Shown here one piece after another: positions 10,473-21,783 of a DNA stretch of 31,242 nucleotides. Each line of letters opens with the position of its first letter. The stretch's first letter is position 1. The DNA is from Rhizophagus sp. LPA8_4_AMF (Eukaryota; Glomeromycota; Glomeromycetes; Glomerales; Glomeraceae). Under the pieces are notes generated by a model, which saw only the letters and a program-made list of their open reading frames with translations, did not search any database and had not been told where the DNA came from. Location: NCBI GenBank assembly GCA_021464525.1, contig JADRCO010000544.1:1-31242 (forward strand). The letters are read 5' to 3'. A program made the translations under genes and the position numbers.

Positions 10473-11887
10473 TTTATCATTTAATACTGAAATTTACTAA
10501 AACTAATTTTTTTTTTAAAATAAAAATTTTCGGCGTCAATTGCATAGGTAACACATGGATTTACATAACTATACCGTCATGTTTACATTGACTAATTTTA
10601 AGTTATTAGAGAATAATTAATGGGTCTTGCCGTTTTCGACATAGTTTGTTTGATGTCGATCATTTGAAAGTACGTCCCCAATTTGGACGCGAAAACCCTC
10701 TTGTAATTATAGATGAGACTAATCTTCTGTATCCTAATACCATACCCTAATCTTATACCCTAATACCATACCCTATAAGTTATTTTTCGTAATAAAAAAA
10801 GTTGACAAAAAAATCAAAATTTTTCAAAATTAAAAATTGAGAAATCGTTTCCTATTTTTCTGATTTATCATTTTATCTTTTTGTAAGAAAAAGGTTCGTC
10901 TTAAATTTTTATCAAATAAAAGTGGAAATGAAATCAATTTCCATTTTTGATTTATCTTTTTCTCTTTTTTGTAAAAAAAAAAAATTATCTTGAAAAATTA
11001 ATATCTTCATTCTTTTGTAAAATAAGATCCCAATATTTCATTTTTTTTTAATTAAAGTTATATTAAATTTAGTTAAATTTAAATATTAATGTGAATAATT
11101 TATTATATGGTTTAAATCATAATTTCGTCAATAAAAATAATGATCAACACTCGAATTCATTAATTTTGATGGAGACGTACTACAGTTCAAATTAATTAAT
11201 ACAAGTAATCAAAATTTCACAAACTTTTTTTAATTATAAAGATTATAAATGTTAAATGATATTTATATATCTATTTTATTTTTAATTTCAAAAAAAGATT
11301 GTGGTATGAAGATATAATATTAGAATATTTCAAGTCCATTATCTTGAATAGTATAGATGCAACGTGCGTCTCTTTCCTTCCTCGATCTTCCAGACAATTA
11401 AAGCTGAATTACAGCCCATAATGGTATTGCACTTATCAATCAAGAAATTTGTCTTTTACTATATCTCATGCGATTTTTCCTTTGTCATAAATTTTAATTT
11501 CAAACATAGTAATTACTTTTCACAACAACGAAATTAATTATTAAAAAAATTTATTTTTTGATTAGAATCAAAAAAATTCAAAAAATAATTAAAAAATTTT
11601 ATTATTATTTTGAAAAAAAAATGGCAAAAAAAAATTTTTTTCGCCATAGAAAAAACAAACTGAAAAATTTATTTTTAGCATGAAGAATTTTATCTAGTAT
11701 AACTTCTTAATATTAAAAAGAACCTTAGACTATAAATTAAGATCAGTCGTGTGATAACAAGCATCAGTTTTAACACGTTTTCCTATTTGTGGGACATTAT
11801 TATATAAAAAACTATTGTTTTGAGTTGCAATTATTAATTCTTCGATATCACGCTTTTTTGAAGAATTTGTGGTTAGTCAAAATAGGC
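10473..11887. other. Intergenic between kinase relic 1 and kinase A
   Basis: A less AT-rich patch at about 10618-10749 is open on the plus strand (fragments such as RFRHSLFDVDHLKVRPQFGR) but has no start codon, and I do not recognise it; it could be a relic of a mobile-element protein. It runs into a short CCCTAAT-type repeat. The rest (10800-11330, 11500-11700) is poly-A/T-rich and featureless. The last 200 bases before 11887 are the 3' flank of kinase A. Confidence 0.4.
10731..10779. repeat. Short tandem repeat of an ATACCCTAAT-type unit
   Basis: Four degenerate units of 11-13 bp: ATCCTAATACC, ATACCCTAATCTT, ATACCCTAATACC, ATACCCTATAAG. The CCCTAA core resembles fungal telomere repeats but the array is interstitial and very short. 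It is probably a chance minisatellite. Confidence 0.7.
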
Positions 11888-14265
11888 TTACTTGGCGGTT
11901 GATAATGGAGAAGTTAAAGGAGCACTGTTTGGCGGAATTATATTTTGAGAAGATAAACTAAAAAACGAGTAAAAAAAATTTATTAGTTTTTTTGTTCATA
12001 ATTTTATATATATTAAACTGATTACCTTTGAATATTATTAATATCAAATTCATATTCTCTTGTAATATATTCTAAAAATAAAATCAAATAATGAATCATT
12101 TATATTTTGCGGTTTAATTAATATCTTAAACTTTTTACATCACAAGTTAATTAACATAACATACCTTGTTTTGTATTAGACGAAATCATTGAAGATGAAT
12201 TTATAGATTTAGAAATAAAAGAGCTTAATGCTCTACTTGTATAAATTGCTTTTGGATGAGACTGTTCACTAAATTCAGGACCAAGTTTCTTTAATTGTAT
12301 TAATTCCAATCTTCTTTTTTCAGCTTGTTTAAATTGTGCAGTAATTGAAAAATCAAATAGAGGTAGATCATTATAATAAGTAACCTTAGCTTTCCAATCG
12401 ACAACAGAATAAATGATTTCTTCAATAGTTGGTCTTTTTGAAGGATTAGAATCCCAACAATTTTTCATTAAATTAGAAAAACATTCGGGAGTGTCATTTG
12501 TAATTTTGGGTCGTAACCCATCAAGAATTTTAAAGATGAGATTATGATCATGTTCAACACTAGCAAAGGGTTTACAACCTGTTGTAAGTTCCCACATTAT
12601 CATACCTAAACTATATATATCAGTTTTTTTTGAAAATACAGCACCCTTAAATATTTCTGGTGCGATATAAGGTATTACTCCATATATTTCGTTATTTGAT
12701 GAAGTATCATTTGCAGGTTGTGATAATCCTAAGTCTCCAATTTGCCAATAATGGGGTAATTTATTATAGTTTGATTGATAACCAGATGATAAAATATTTC
12801 GACTATGAAAGTCTCGATGTATATAATTTTTCGTATGGATTTTATGAAGTCTAAAAAAAAAAATTTAATATTTAATAAACTTAAATAAAAAAATACTATA
12901 TACTTATACATTAAATATACATACCCAAACACAATAACTTCTATAATATTTATTTTATCATACCATGTAATGTTTATAAAATCCTTTTGCAAATAACTAT
13001 GTAAATCTCCACCTTCTGCATAATCCATTATCAGCATATATTCCTTTGTTACAGGATCTTGTGTAATACCATAACATTTAATCACCCAGCCAGCTGTATT
13101 AAGTTGACAAAATGATTTTAGCTAATAAATTATAAAAATTTTAGTTAAATTTTTAATTCATTGAAAAATACAACATATTAATATTAAATATTACCTCATT
13201 TAAAAAATGTTTACTAATATTTTGTGAATTATGTAATTTTTTTATAGCAACCACTTTATCAAATGCACCATCAACCCAAATTGCGTTATAAATAATACTA
13301 AATCCTCCTTCACCTATTTTACTTAAAATTTTAATTTGAGAATATGGAATCCACTTTATTTCATATCTAAATGCATGCAAATGTTTTTTAACAAATTTAT
13401 ATGCATTAAATGGAATTATATTTGTATTATTATTCATATAATCGGCAATCAAATGTTGTTGATTATTATTAAATATTGTAGAAGCGAGGAATTCATCTAT
13501 GATATAATTTCCACTGAACATATTTGTAATATCAATAGTAACAAATAGAATCCTTTTACATTTCATACATTGAGATTGGTCAGTAATTCCAAAAATAATA
13601 TTTGTTGTTAAACAATACCTACATCCAGTATAAATTACACAGCAATTAGAACACCACTTTTGACAATGAGGTTCTGACTCTTGGTGTATGTATTTTAGTT
13701 CTAGTTCACAAACTGAACACTTATTACAATTATCCCACCATGGTAAATTTAGAATTGAAATGGATTTTTTTGTCAAAGTTGATTCAACCCATCCAGAAAA
13801 AATTTGATAACAATATTGGCCATGCTTAAATAAATATGGTAACCACTGTTTATCACATATTTCACAGTCTATTCTTCCATGAGTACAAAACAGTGATAAA
13901 TAGCTATTATTGAACGACAAAGTATTTGGTATTACTTGTCTAAAATATGAAACCTCAGAGCAATATTCACACCATTCTTGAATATTCATTGTATTAAAAT
14001 TATTCCTATTTGCTTCATGTTCGATACACTGAGCATTATTTGTAGTTATATATGTATCCAAATATGAATCATTGCCTGTTGTATATTTAATATACCAAAA
14101 TAAACAATTTTTACAATATTTTTGTTCAAATTCTAGTGTTACTGAGTATTCATTTTCACAATAACTACATATATTCTCATCATTTTTAAAAGAAATAAAT
14201 AAAACAGGTACAGGACTAGATTTTAATCTTGGCGTAGGATCAAATGTATTGTTATCTGCGTTCAT
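11888..14265 (-). CDS. Protein kinase A: Cys-rich N-terminus plus TKL-like kinase domain, five exons
   Basis: Model: complement join of 11888-11957, 12026-12071, 12165-12850, 12925-13121 and 13195-14265, giving 689 aa. All four introns (68, 93, 74 and 73 nt) have GT..AG ends and keep the frame. Residues 33-236 hold 22 cysteines, including nine CxxC pairs, suggesting zinc binding. The kinase domain begins about residue 305 (KWIPYSQIKIL). Visible parts are the Gly loop GEGGFS (318-323), AIKK with Lys342, alpha-C Glu357, HRDFHSRN (catalytic Asp436), DLG in place of DFG (462-464), APE and DIYSLGMIMWE. It therefore looks catalytically competent, with substrate unknown. The C-terminus after the C-lobe is a helical charged stretch and a Ser/Pro-rich end (SAPLTSPLSTAK). 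An upstream in-frame TTG cannot serve as start; ATG at 14265 is the first usable one. If intron 3 is retained the protein ends in GMLC. An intron follows the alpha-C Glu directly, as in kinase B. Confidence 0.88.
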
Positions 14266-16382
14266 AATGTTGTATTTCAGGAGAGTAGCTTGCAAAAAAA
14301 AATTGAATATAAAAATTATTTAATGGTATTTATATTTATTATGAAATTCTATATGGAAAATATACAATTATGCATGTTGGCGATCATCATCGGTTATTCG
14401 GGTTTATAAATTTCCCATGGGAAAATTCAGCTGGTAGATCCGGTAGATCGTTTATTTGGCTTCTGGGTCCGATCGACGGCCAATCTGTCATCATATAAGT
14501 CGATAAAATTTAGGTATGACCTCATGAGATTCAGAAATTTAGAAATTTATTAGGAAAAATAAAAAAAAAAAGAAAAAATGGTTTTTTGATGTTCTTTTTC
14601 TATCGTATGAGCTTGCTTTTTTTTTTAACAAATTATTAATTTTTTAATGTTTCACCGACTCTGTTTAGCTTCAGAAAACTGATTGATTAAAACGGTCAGA
14701 TAATAATAATTTATTTACTTATTAAATTAATTATTTTATTATAATATTCAAAGATAATTAATAAAATAACGAGTACAAATTATTATTCAAATGTAACTGT
14801 AAATTCTTAAAGAAAGAGAAATATTGAAGATTTAAAGATTAAAACTAAGTAATAAAAAAAAAAAGTAAGTAAACATTCTAAATAAATATTTTATAGTACA
14901 TAATGTCACCCATAAAATTTTGAGTTTTTTAGGTTGAACGTGTTTCATAATAGTATGTTTCATTTTGCATACGGACGAAAATGCAAACAGGACTTATACT
15001 ACGGATTATTTATCTATCTACTAAATTTGTCTAATTAAAATAATAGTTGATTTGTATAAACAATGTTAATTTCATTATTAAATTTTTCACTATGAAAAAC
15101 AACATACTTAATTAAACTATATTCAATAAAGTTTCTGAATTATCATGTTTAAATTTATTATCACTATATTTTTTTTTAGGTATTCGATTATTTTTCAAAT
15201 TTAATTATCCTCAATTTTGAAATTTGAAGATTATGACCTAAGATTATAAAATTAACTTTAAAATAAATAACTGTAAAATTTTGTTATTAGTACTTAAAAT
15301 TCTTTTAAATGCAAAATAAATAAACACATAATTTATATCAAACTCTTCTTTGAAGTCCTAAGCTTTAGGCTTATACAATTTTTAACTTTTAATAACCAAT
15401 AAAACTAATTACTTAATATAATTTCCGTAGCGTAGGAACGTTTACTGCTAAGCATTTATCGTTCTGTCCCGCATGCTTATCGACCAATTAGATTTGTATT
15501 TAGTGTACTTTCATATACGTGTCACGACTGTCACGTGATGTAAATAAATACGGGTTTCGTTCCCTAGTTAATATGAAAGTCTTGTCTGTACTACAAACCC
15601 ATTGGAATGTTAAAATTTATCAAACTTATTCGTATTTATGATATTCTATATTTAAAAAGTAAAAACTTCATTTTTTTATCAAACTTTCCATTAGGTCGTT
15701 CCAAATTATTAATTTATAGTTTAACGTCCTCCCTTCATATAACTTCATATAAAATCACGGGATTCAATAATTGATGAATGTGTCTTGCATAAATTTATTA
15801 AAAAACAAGATAATTTAGTCATAACAAGGAATTCTAAATAATTCCATAAAAATTAATGACTGAGTGTTTGTTGTTGAAAAATTTTTTTAATTTACATAAA
15901 TATTTTATATGTTCCTAATTACTACTTATTGTTTATATATTAATTAATTTTTAATTATTCAAATCATTTGAAAAAAAATCTCTTTTCTTAAAGGTAGGAT
16001 ATATTTTTATTTAAATTATTTTATATGAACGATTATAATTTAAATATGACAAGAAATATTATCATTATAGTCAAAATTATTTCTTTTAAATAACAATCAT
16101 ATTTTTTAAACAAAAATACATATTGATCATCATACAACACTATAAGAAAAATCATATACTTTCTAAACATAATAAGTGAAATTAGTGCTTTTTATCAATT
16201 ATGTATTTATTTTTTAAAAAATTTTTTTTTTTGGTGAATTTGATCGTATAAAACACTATACTGACCATCTATAATATTAATTAGCTTTGGATTACTAATT
16301 TTTATAAAACAAAAGAAAAAAAATTCTTTATGAATGCCTCTTATTCGGTGGTGGTAGGAGCGGTCATCAGACCAAGTTACCA
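14266..16382. other. Divergent intergenic region between kinase A and F-box 2
   Basis: Upstream of both the minus-strand kinase A and the plus-strand F-box 2, so it should hold two promoters. A relatively GC-rich patch at 14370-14520 lies just upstream of kinase A. Another at 15420-15570 contains CACGTG (15532-15537) with a nearby ACGTGTCACG, almost midway between the two start codons. The rest is AT-rich with no coding relic that I can recognise. Confidence 0.45.
15532..15537. promoter_or_regulatory. CACGTG palindrome (E-box/Cbf1-type)
   Basis: The site lies in GTCACGTGATG and is preceded 18 bp earlier by ACGTGTCACG. It is in the middle of a divergent intergenic region, about 1.27 kb from each start codon. 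CACGTG is bound by bHLH factors in fungi (established); function here is a guess. Similar palindromes at 882, 1719 and 31178 show that the motif also occurs away from genes. Confidence 0.25.
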
Positions 16383-16490
16383 AGCATAAGCAGTGTTCGG
16401 AAATGACCTGGTCATTTGACCATTTAAATGATTTAGGAAATCATTTGCCATTTGGTCATTTCAAGTCATTTGCCGAACACTGAGCATAAG
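16383..16490. mobile_element. hAT-like MITE, 92 bp, with perfect 8-bp target-site duplication
   Basis: The element is 16391-16482. It starts CAGTGTTCGGAAATGACCTG and ends with CCGAACACTG, giving near-perfect terminal inverted repeats. It is flanked by AGCATAAG on both sides (16383-16390 and 16483-16490). An 8-bp duplication and CAGTG-type termini are hallmarks of the hAT superfamily. The interior is made of inverted AAATGA/TCATTT words and has no coding capacity, so it depends on a transposase elsewhere. A longer relative lies at 30784-31041. The perfect duplication indicates a fairly recent insertion. Confidence 0.9.
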
Positions 16491-16802
16491 TACTGAACTA
16501 AAAGTAATGCAACAATCGCAGATCTTCCATGTTTGCTATTGATTTACTATATTTCAATTTAGATATTCATTTCATTTTGGTTTATTTTGGTTTATTGTGG
16601 GACATTATTTATGGTCGCACAGAATAATCTAATTTGGAAAATTTTCCGGAGTTGGTTCCGGTAGTTTATGATATAAATGAAATTTTCGGTTGCATTGTTG
16701 TTATATATTTTTTTTATCTCTACTTCGAAATTATTTTATTGATAAAAAATATTTCACTTGCAAATAATTATTTTAAGCCGTTTTTTTATTTTTTGAATAA
16801 AA
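16491..16802. other. Presumed promoter/5' UTR of F-box 2
   Basis: AT-rich, with a pyrimidine-rich stretch (TTTTTTTTATCTCTACTTCG around 16710-16730) before the ATG. The hAT-like MITE inserted about 320 bp upstream of the start codon may lie within the promoter. Confidence 0.4.
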
Positions 16803-18314
16803 ATGTCTAATCTCAATAAGGATACACTTTTCTTAATACTTGAAGAATTACAAGGTGATTCTAAATCCCTCTTTTCATGTCTAATGGTTAATAGACTTTG
16901 GTGTGAAACAGTGATCCCAGTTTTATGGAGAAATCCCTGGTCCTATAACGGTATTAATTATAAAAATAAAAGCTATTTATTCATCATTCTTGCTAGCTAT
17001 TTATTTGATGATATTAAAAAATTCATAACAGAGCAAGTAATCCACTTGAATTCAGTTGTAGTTAAATCACTCTTGTTTGATTATTTATCCTTCTGCAGAA
17101 GTATCAATGTAAATATTATAAATAGTATATTTTCTATTGGATCATCCATAGCTTATAATCAATTTTTTATGCAACAAGAATTTTATTCTATCTTTATGAG
17201 AAAGTGTCCGGAATTGAAATATTTTGATATGAGATCAATTCAACATCAAATATTTTACTTTCCAGAAGCTAGGGTCCGTCTTGAATCACTTTGTGAATTA
17301 AAATGTGACACGTCTATTAATTCTTCATATTTTTATGGATTATCCCGTTTTTGTCATTACATGCAGAAACTTGTCATTTTTAATATAGAAGACTCAAAAC
17401 CTAATCATGGGATTGCTAAATTAATTGAGGTTCAGAAAAATTTAAAAAAGTTTGAATGGAAGGACAATTTTTACAATTATGATCATCTCGCAGATCCTTA
17501 TGAGGAGATTCTTCTTGCACTAGAAAAGAAAGCAGAAACCCTCAATTATATAAGCATTGTCTTCCAAGATGTAGATGGCTATGAACACACATTATTACAA
17601 AAGATACTCCCAAAATTTTATAAATTAAGAATATTATTTATTAGTGCTTCTCTTTGGTTTTATGAACAGCAATTAAAACAATTGAAAATGCAAGTTTATC
17701 ATGAACTTGAAATCCTTTACATGGATGAAAATAAATTAAATTTTTATTCAAATATAATTGAAAATAGTGGTGGACGTCTCAAAAAAATTTTATTCAGACC
17801 TTATGATACTATCGACTTTGAACTTGATGATGATGACTTTAATGAGAATTCTCTCAATTTTATTCGTAAAGTTTATGAAAATTGTCCTTCTATTGAATAT
17901 TTGACAATTTTAATTTCACCAACAAAGGAAAATTTTTCTGAACTTGAAAAATTGTTAAAAATTTGTCAAAATTTAAAGTCATTATTAATAGTTATATTAG
18001 ATAATTATGATGATACTCATGAAACATTTTTAGAATATGGGAAAGTATTATTAGAAATATTAATTAGATCAGCACCAATTAATTTTAAAGAAATTAGATT
18101 TGGTAAAGAAATCAAATTTTCTTTAGAAATCTTGGAGGAATTCTTTAAAAAATGGAGAGGTAGATGTACACTTTCTCTATATACTATTGATCCTATTTTC
18201 TTAAGCGAGGATTATACAAAACTGATTAATAAATATAAAGATGATAAAGTAATCAAAGATTTTAGTTATTGCATATATGGAATTAATTATTATATAGATG
18301 ATCTGATTAACTAA
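16803..18314 (+). CDS. F-box protein 2
   Basis: Single-exon gene, 503 aa, from the ATG that opens the F-box. Residues 1-47 are a clear F-box (LILEELQGDSKSLFSC, VNRLWC, LWRNPWS), which in the family binds Skp1 of SCF ubiquitin ligases. The remainder is an LRR-like array (RKCPELKYFDMRS, KNLKKFEWKDNF, CQNLKSLLIVIL) likely to hold the substrate. It is clearly more distant from F-box 1 and 3 than those are from each other (different F-box start and WRNPWS instead of WEDPFS), so it belongs to another subfamily. The reading frame is clean with no intron signals needed. Codon use is AT-rich, like its neighbours. Target and pathway are unknown. Confidence 0.9.
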   Translation: MSNLNKDTLFLILEELQGDSKSLFSCLMVNRLWCETVIPVLWRNPWSYNGINYKNKSYLFIILASYLFDDIKKFITEQVIHLNSVVVKSLLFDYLSFCRSINVNIINSIFSIGSSIAYNQFFMQQEFYSIFMRKCPELKYFDMRSIQHQIFYFPEARVRLESLCELKCDTSINSSYFYGLSRFCHYMQKLVIFNIEDSKPNHGIAKLIEVQKNLKKFEWKDNFYNYDHLADPYEEILLALEKKAETLNYISIVFQDVDGYEHTLLQKILPKFYKLRILFISASLWFYEQQLKQLKMQVYHELEILYMDENKLNFYSNIIENSGGRLKKILFRPYDTIDFELDDDDFNENSLNFIRKVYENCPSIEYLTILISPTKENFSELEKLLKICQNLKSLLIVILDNYDDTHETFLEYGKVLLEILIRSAPINFKEIRFGKEIKFSLEILEEFFKKWRGRCTLSLYTIDPIFLSEDYTKLINKYKDDKVIKDFSYCIYGINYYIDDLIN

Positions 18315-19194
18315 TCAATTATGGGCTTTTACATTTGTATGACTTTTTTAAATCAATGATTATTTATGTACATGTACTAGATCTGAATTAAACACAAAAA
18401 GCTAAGTAGGAAATTTCTACTCTTTATACTTTTAATATATGTAGTTTGTACCATGTATGAGTTTTATTAGCTATAAAAATAAAGTAAAGTAGGAAAATCT
18501 ATTTTTTGTACATAATTTTAAATATGAATGAGCAAATAAATTTATTAAAATGAATTTTTCATTCTTTATAATGTCCATTAAATGAATAAAGTTACTGTTC
18601 CTTAAAAAGAAATAAAGTACGACAGGTATCACGAGAATTTACATAATGTTACCTTTTATCATGCTTACAATAGTTTCCTTTTTTTGGATTTAAATATTTT
18701 ATAATGCAGATAAAAGCTAATAAATTCTGGAAAATTCAAATGATGAACGAAATTGGTCAGTTTATTCAATTTCAATTATGTTCTTTTTATTTTTTAAAAA
18801 AAAAATATTTGGCATTTTCTTTTTTCTTTTTTTATAACATCGACCAAGCTTCTTGGACAAGTTTCGGAGATAATCAAACTTCCAAAACTTGTAATTTTAT
18901 TTTACTAATGCTTCCTTATGTTATTTTTTGCAGAGGAGGACCTGGATAAGTTTTGAAAATGTTTCAATAACTTTCTTTAAAAATGTTCCATTACCTTTTT
19001 TTATTGTTTCTTATGTAGAACTACCTTAATTATTGGTGCTATTGAGACTACCTCAGTATACAGTATCCTTATAGATATGGAAGATAGGTATATTTAATAT
19101 AGTTCAACTTTTTTTCAGAACCCTACGCTGATAAATCTTCAAATTTTGAAAACTTACATTTTGAATATTTTGCTAACGCCATACGTTAAATATG
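18315..19194. other. Intergenic, no gene seen
   Basis: 3' flank of F-box 2. AATAAA-like motifs occur around 18479 and 18525. A short similar pair (AAGTAGGAAATTTCTA near 18404 and AAGTAGGAAAATCTA near 18487) may be a local duplication. The open stretch at 18704-18949 has no family resemblance and low-complexity Phe/Lys content, so I do not call it. Confidence 0.45.
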
Positions 19195-20080
19195 AATACC
19201 CAGTTGAAATCATCCATAAAATACAAATTTTTCCTTTCCATGCAAATAATTATTGTGTAATTTTTCAACATATCATATTCTTTTATTAAAGGAACTTGTG
19301 TAATACCATAACATTTAACCAAAAATAATCTCGCGCAAAGCTGACAAAATGAATTATAAATGTATCAATTAACGTTAAGTACGTTGCAAAATACAAATGT
19401 AATTAATGTTAAGTATTACCTCATTTAAATAATATTTACTAATATCTTGTGATTAAGACCCGAAATAATATATACAAGAAGTCTGTTGTACACATTTCTT
19501 CAAGACCGATAAAATTTCAAACCAACTTTGATTTGCACTTTCGACATTTTCTAATATTTTAAGCACTACTTTATGAATTCCAAATCTACTTAATTGTTGA
19601 TTTTCAGAATTCCACCTTTTATAATGTTCATTGATCAAAATTCAGGTATAAATATCAGCAAATCCCCTAGATATTTAATATTTGTAATTTATTATATGGA
19701 ATACACTCAACTGCATAGACTGGTCCAAGAGTTTCCAATTGGCATCTTTGTATCATCATTTTCAAATGTCCAGTTTGTAAATATTGCTTATAAATAATTT
19801 CGAATACAATATTGCACAATATAATTTTTCTAAACTTTCTTGTTACAATTTTCACAAATTCTTTTTGTTCCTGAATTATTAAGAACTTTATTTCGATCGC
19901 AATTTTCATCTAAATAATTCATTGCTTCAGTTTTCTCATCATCTGTAAGAAGTTCATTAATAAGTATTGTTTGTTTTTGGAATTCATATCGTTTGTACAG
20001 TATATGTTATTGTGGATGTTCATTATAATCAGCTAACGATTAATTGTTGCATAAACCAATTCATGTCGAATGGTAGCCAT
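19195..20080 (-). pseudogene. Chimeric dead kinase: kinase-B-like 5' part, kinase-A-like 3' part
   Basis: Starts at ATG 20080 (MATIRHELVYATINR), which matches the kinase B N-terminus, then meets a TAG. After a frameshift it follows kinase B: YEFQKQTIL, DDEKTEAMNYL, NRNKVLNNSGTKRICENCN in varying frames with further stops, then YNKLQI and the stretch KRWNSENQQLSRFG...SANQSWFE. At about 19500-19460 the resemblance switches. The next codons, SQDISKYYLNE, are followed directly by a GTAATA donor. The intron-like sequence and the downstream VKCYGITQ (around 19290-19320) match kinase A, including its intron position, and fade near 19195. Multiple frameshifts and stops rule out function. The switch falls in the alpha-C helix, where both parents are equivalent. 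Confidence 0.8.
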
Positions 20081-21783
20081 GACGAACTTCCTTATAAAAT
20101 TTTAAATATAATTTCTTTCTTCTTCTTTATTGGCAATAAAAAAAGTAAATAAATTGGAAAAAGAAATAATTGTTATTATAATTATTTGTACATTTAAGTT
20201 TCATAAACTCCGGAAAAATTAATATTGTAACATAAATTTGAATTTTAGTATGAGATGTAGCTTTTTTAAAATAAACAAAATAAACTATTTTTTTAGACAT
20301 GTATGGTTAATAAATATTTTCTTGTAATTATTACCATTAATTTATTTATTGTAAGGTGAAACACATACAATAGTACAAACTTGTTTTTTTCATTTTGACT
20401 TTTCTTATGACATTTAGGAAATAAATTATTGGAAATCAAATTCAATTTTGATGGGTTTATTTACTATTTACTAACCAATAAAATTTATTGTTTATTTTTT
20501 TTTTGTGATATAAATGAGTTTTTAAAAATTAAAATTGACATAATATAGGTCATTACCTTTCGCAATGAAACGACAACATTTCATTTTCAAAAAGTAAATC
20601 AGAAGATATTAATCCGCTCCGTAAAAAATAATTTCTGTAGATAAACAAATTAAATTATTATATTATCAAGAGCAAACATACATGATGGAAAATAGACAAC
20701 ATACTGTATATCCTTTTTCTAAAATGAGCGACCCTTATAAAGTGATCCAAAATTCAAATTCTAATTTTGCTTATTACTTTCTATTTACTTTTAATGTGAA
20801 AAAAAAAGAATAATACAATTAATTACGAATTAATATTCCTTCAGTTGAATTGCGTAATTCTGATTCGGCTACCAATGTTATGATTGTCTTATTTTTAAGA
20901 TAACCTTTTTAAACTGTTTCGTTACAAATATTATCTAGTGTAGTACACAACCAATAAGGATACGATGCTTGATATCCATGTAAAATACTAAGTATATATA
21001 TTACTCTTAACATTATCTAATATTTTATATAAAATTTTCAACCTAAAAAATTCCTTTATGGATGAGGTCACAAAAAAAAAGAAAACAAGTTTTATCTGAA
21101 AATGATAATGGAGATCGAATTTGTTATTATACCTTGCTTGAAACTACGTTTAAAATTTTAAAAAAAAAAATTGATAATAAAATTTTTTTTTTTATTGTAA
21201 TATCAGCACTTGAATATTTTACATTTCATCAACTTTGAAATTCAAATAATATTCTCAATAATTGATTGAAACGGGTTACCAGATGGATATTGGTTACAGG
21301 ATTAAAACTGGACACAGTTTAATCAAGTATTGTATTTAAATATGGTTACATAAATTAATAGGATAAACCATTTTGAAAAAATGGGTTCACACTTGATGAA
21401 TTATAATTATTTTAGATCTTCTGATAATTTTATAACGTAAAATAATAATCAATTGAATTATTTATAAATCATTTATTATTGTAAAATACCAATGCGTTGT
21501 TGGTTACAGAATTACTTTTACACATAATATTTTATAATATTTTATAATAGTCTTTATTTAATAATTGAAAATATAGAAAATAGAGAATGGAATTATTTAA
21601 ATTACAAACTAAGAATCTTTTTTACTACTCTAATCTTAGTGTTTAAATAATTCCAAACAAAATAATAAATAGTAAAAATGAATTTGTTTCAAATTAATTG
21701 TAAATTAATTTAAAATCCGTCTAAAGAAATAATAAATTTATTAGTAATTAAATATATTTACATATTTTATTATTTTAATTTTA
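20081..21783. other. Intergenic between chimeric relic and kinase B
   Basis: Very AT-rich, with no coding relic that I can identify. It contains one copy of a roughly 70-bp dispersed repeat at 20724. Around 21530-21552 there is a small tandem of ATATTTTATA. The last 100 bases are the 3' flank of kinase B, with AATAAAATTAAAATAATAAA-type A/T-rich sequence that could serve for polyadenylation. Confidence 0.45.
20724..20793 (+). repeat. Dispersed repeat copy 1 (ATGAGCGACCC...)
   Basis: Begins ATGAGCGACCCTTATAAAGT and stays alignable for about 70 bp with the copy at 24903, in the same orientation, through CTAATTTT and ACTTTCTATT. The copies flank kinase B on both sides. It could be a MITE remnant or a duplicated flank. 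No inverted termini are seen. Confidence 0.65.

Noticed and set aside
10731..10779. Telomeric repeat
   Set aside because: CCCTAA cores are present but the spacing is irregular, only four degenerate units exist, and the position is internal.
12660..13548. Plus-strand open frames at 12660-12854 and 13336-13548
   Set aside because: They lie antisense inside kinase A exons and introns, with no domain of their own.
14266..14295. Extension of kinase A to an upstream TTG
   Set aside because: TTG is not expected as a start in a fungal nuclear gene; the first in-frame ATG is at 14265.
18704..18949. 81-codon plus-strand frame
   Set aside because: Low-complexity Phe/Lys content, no recognisable domain, typical of chance ORFs in AT-rich DNA.
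19594..20152. Plus-strand frames at 19594-19797 and 19967-20152
   Set aside because: Antisense to the chimeric kinase relic, whose decayed coding sequence explains the open frames.
21530..21552. ATATTTTATA repeat as a functional array
   Set aside because: Two-unit A/T repeats are common background in such AT-rich sequence.
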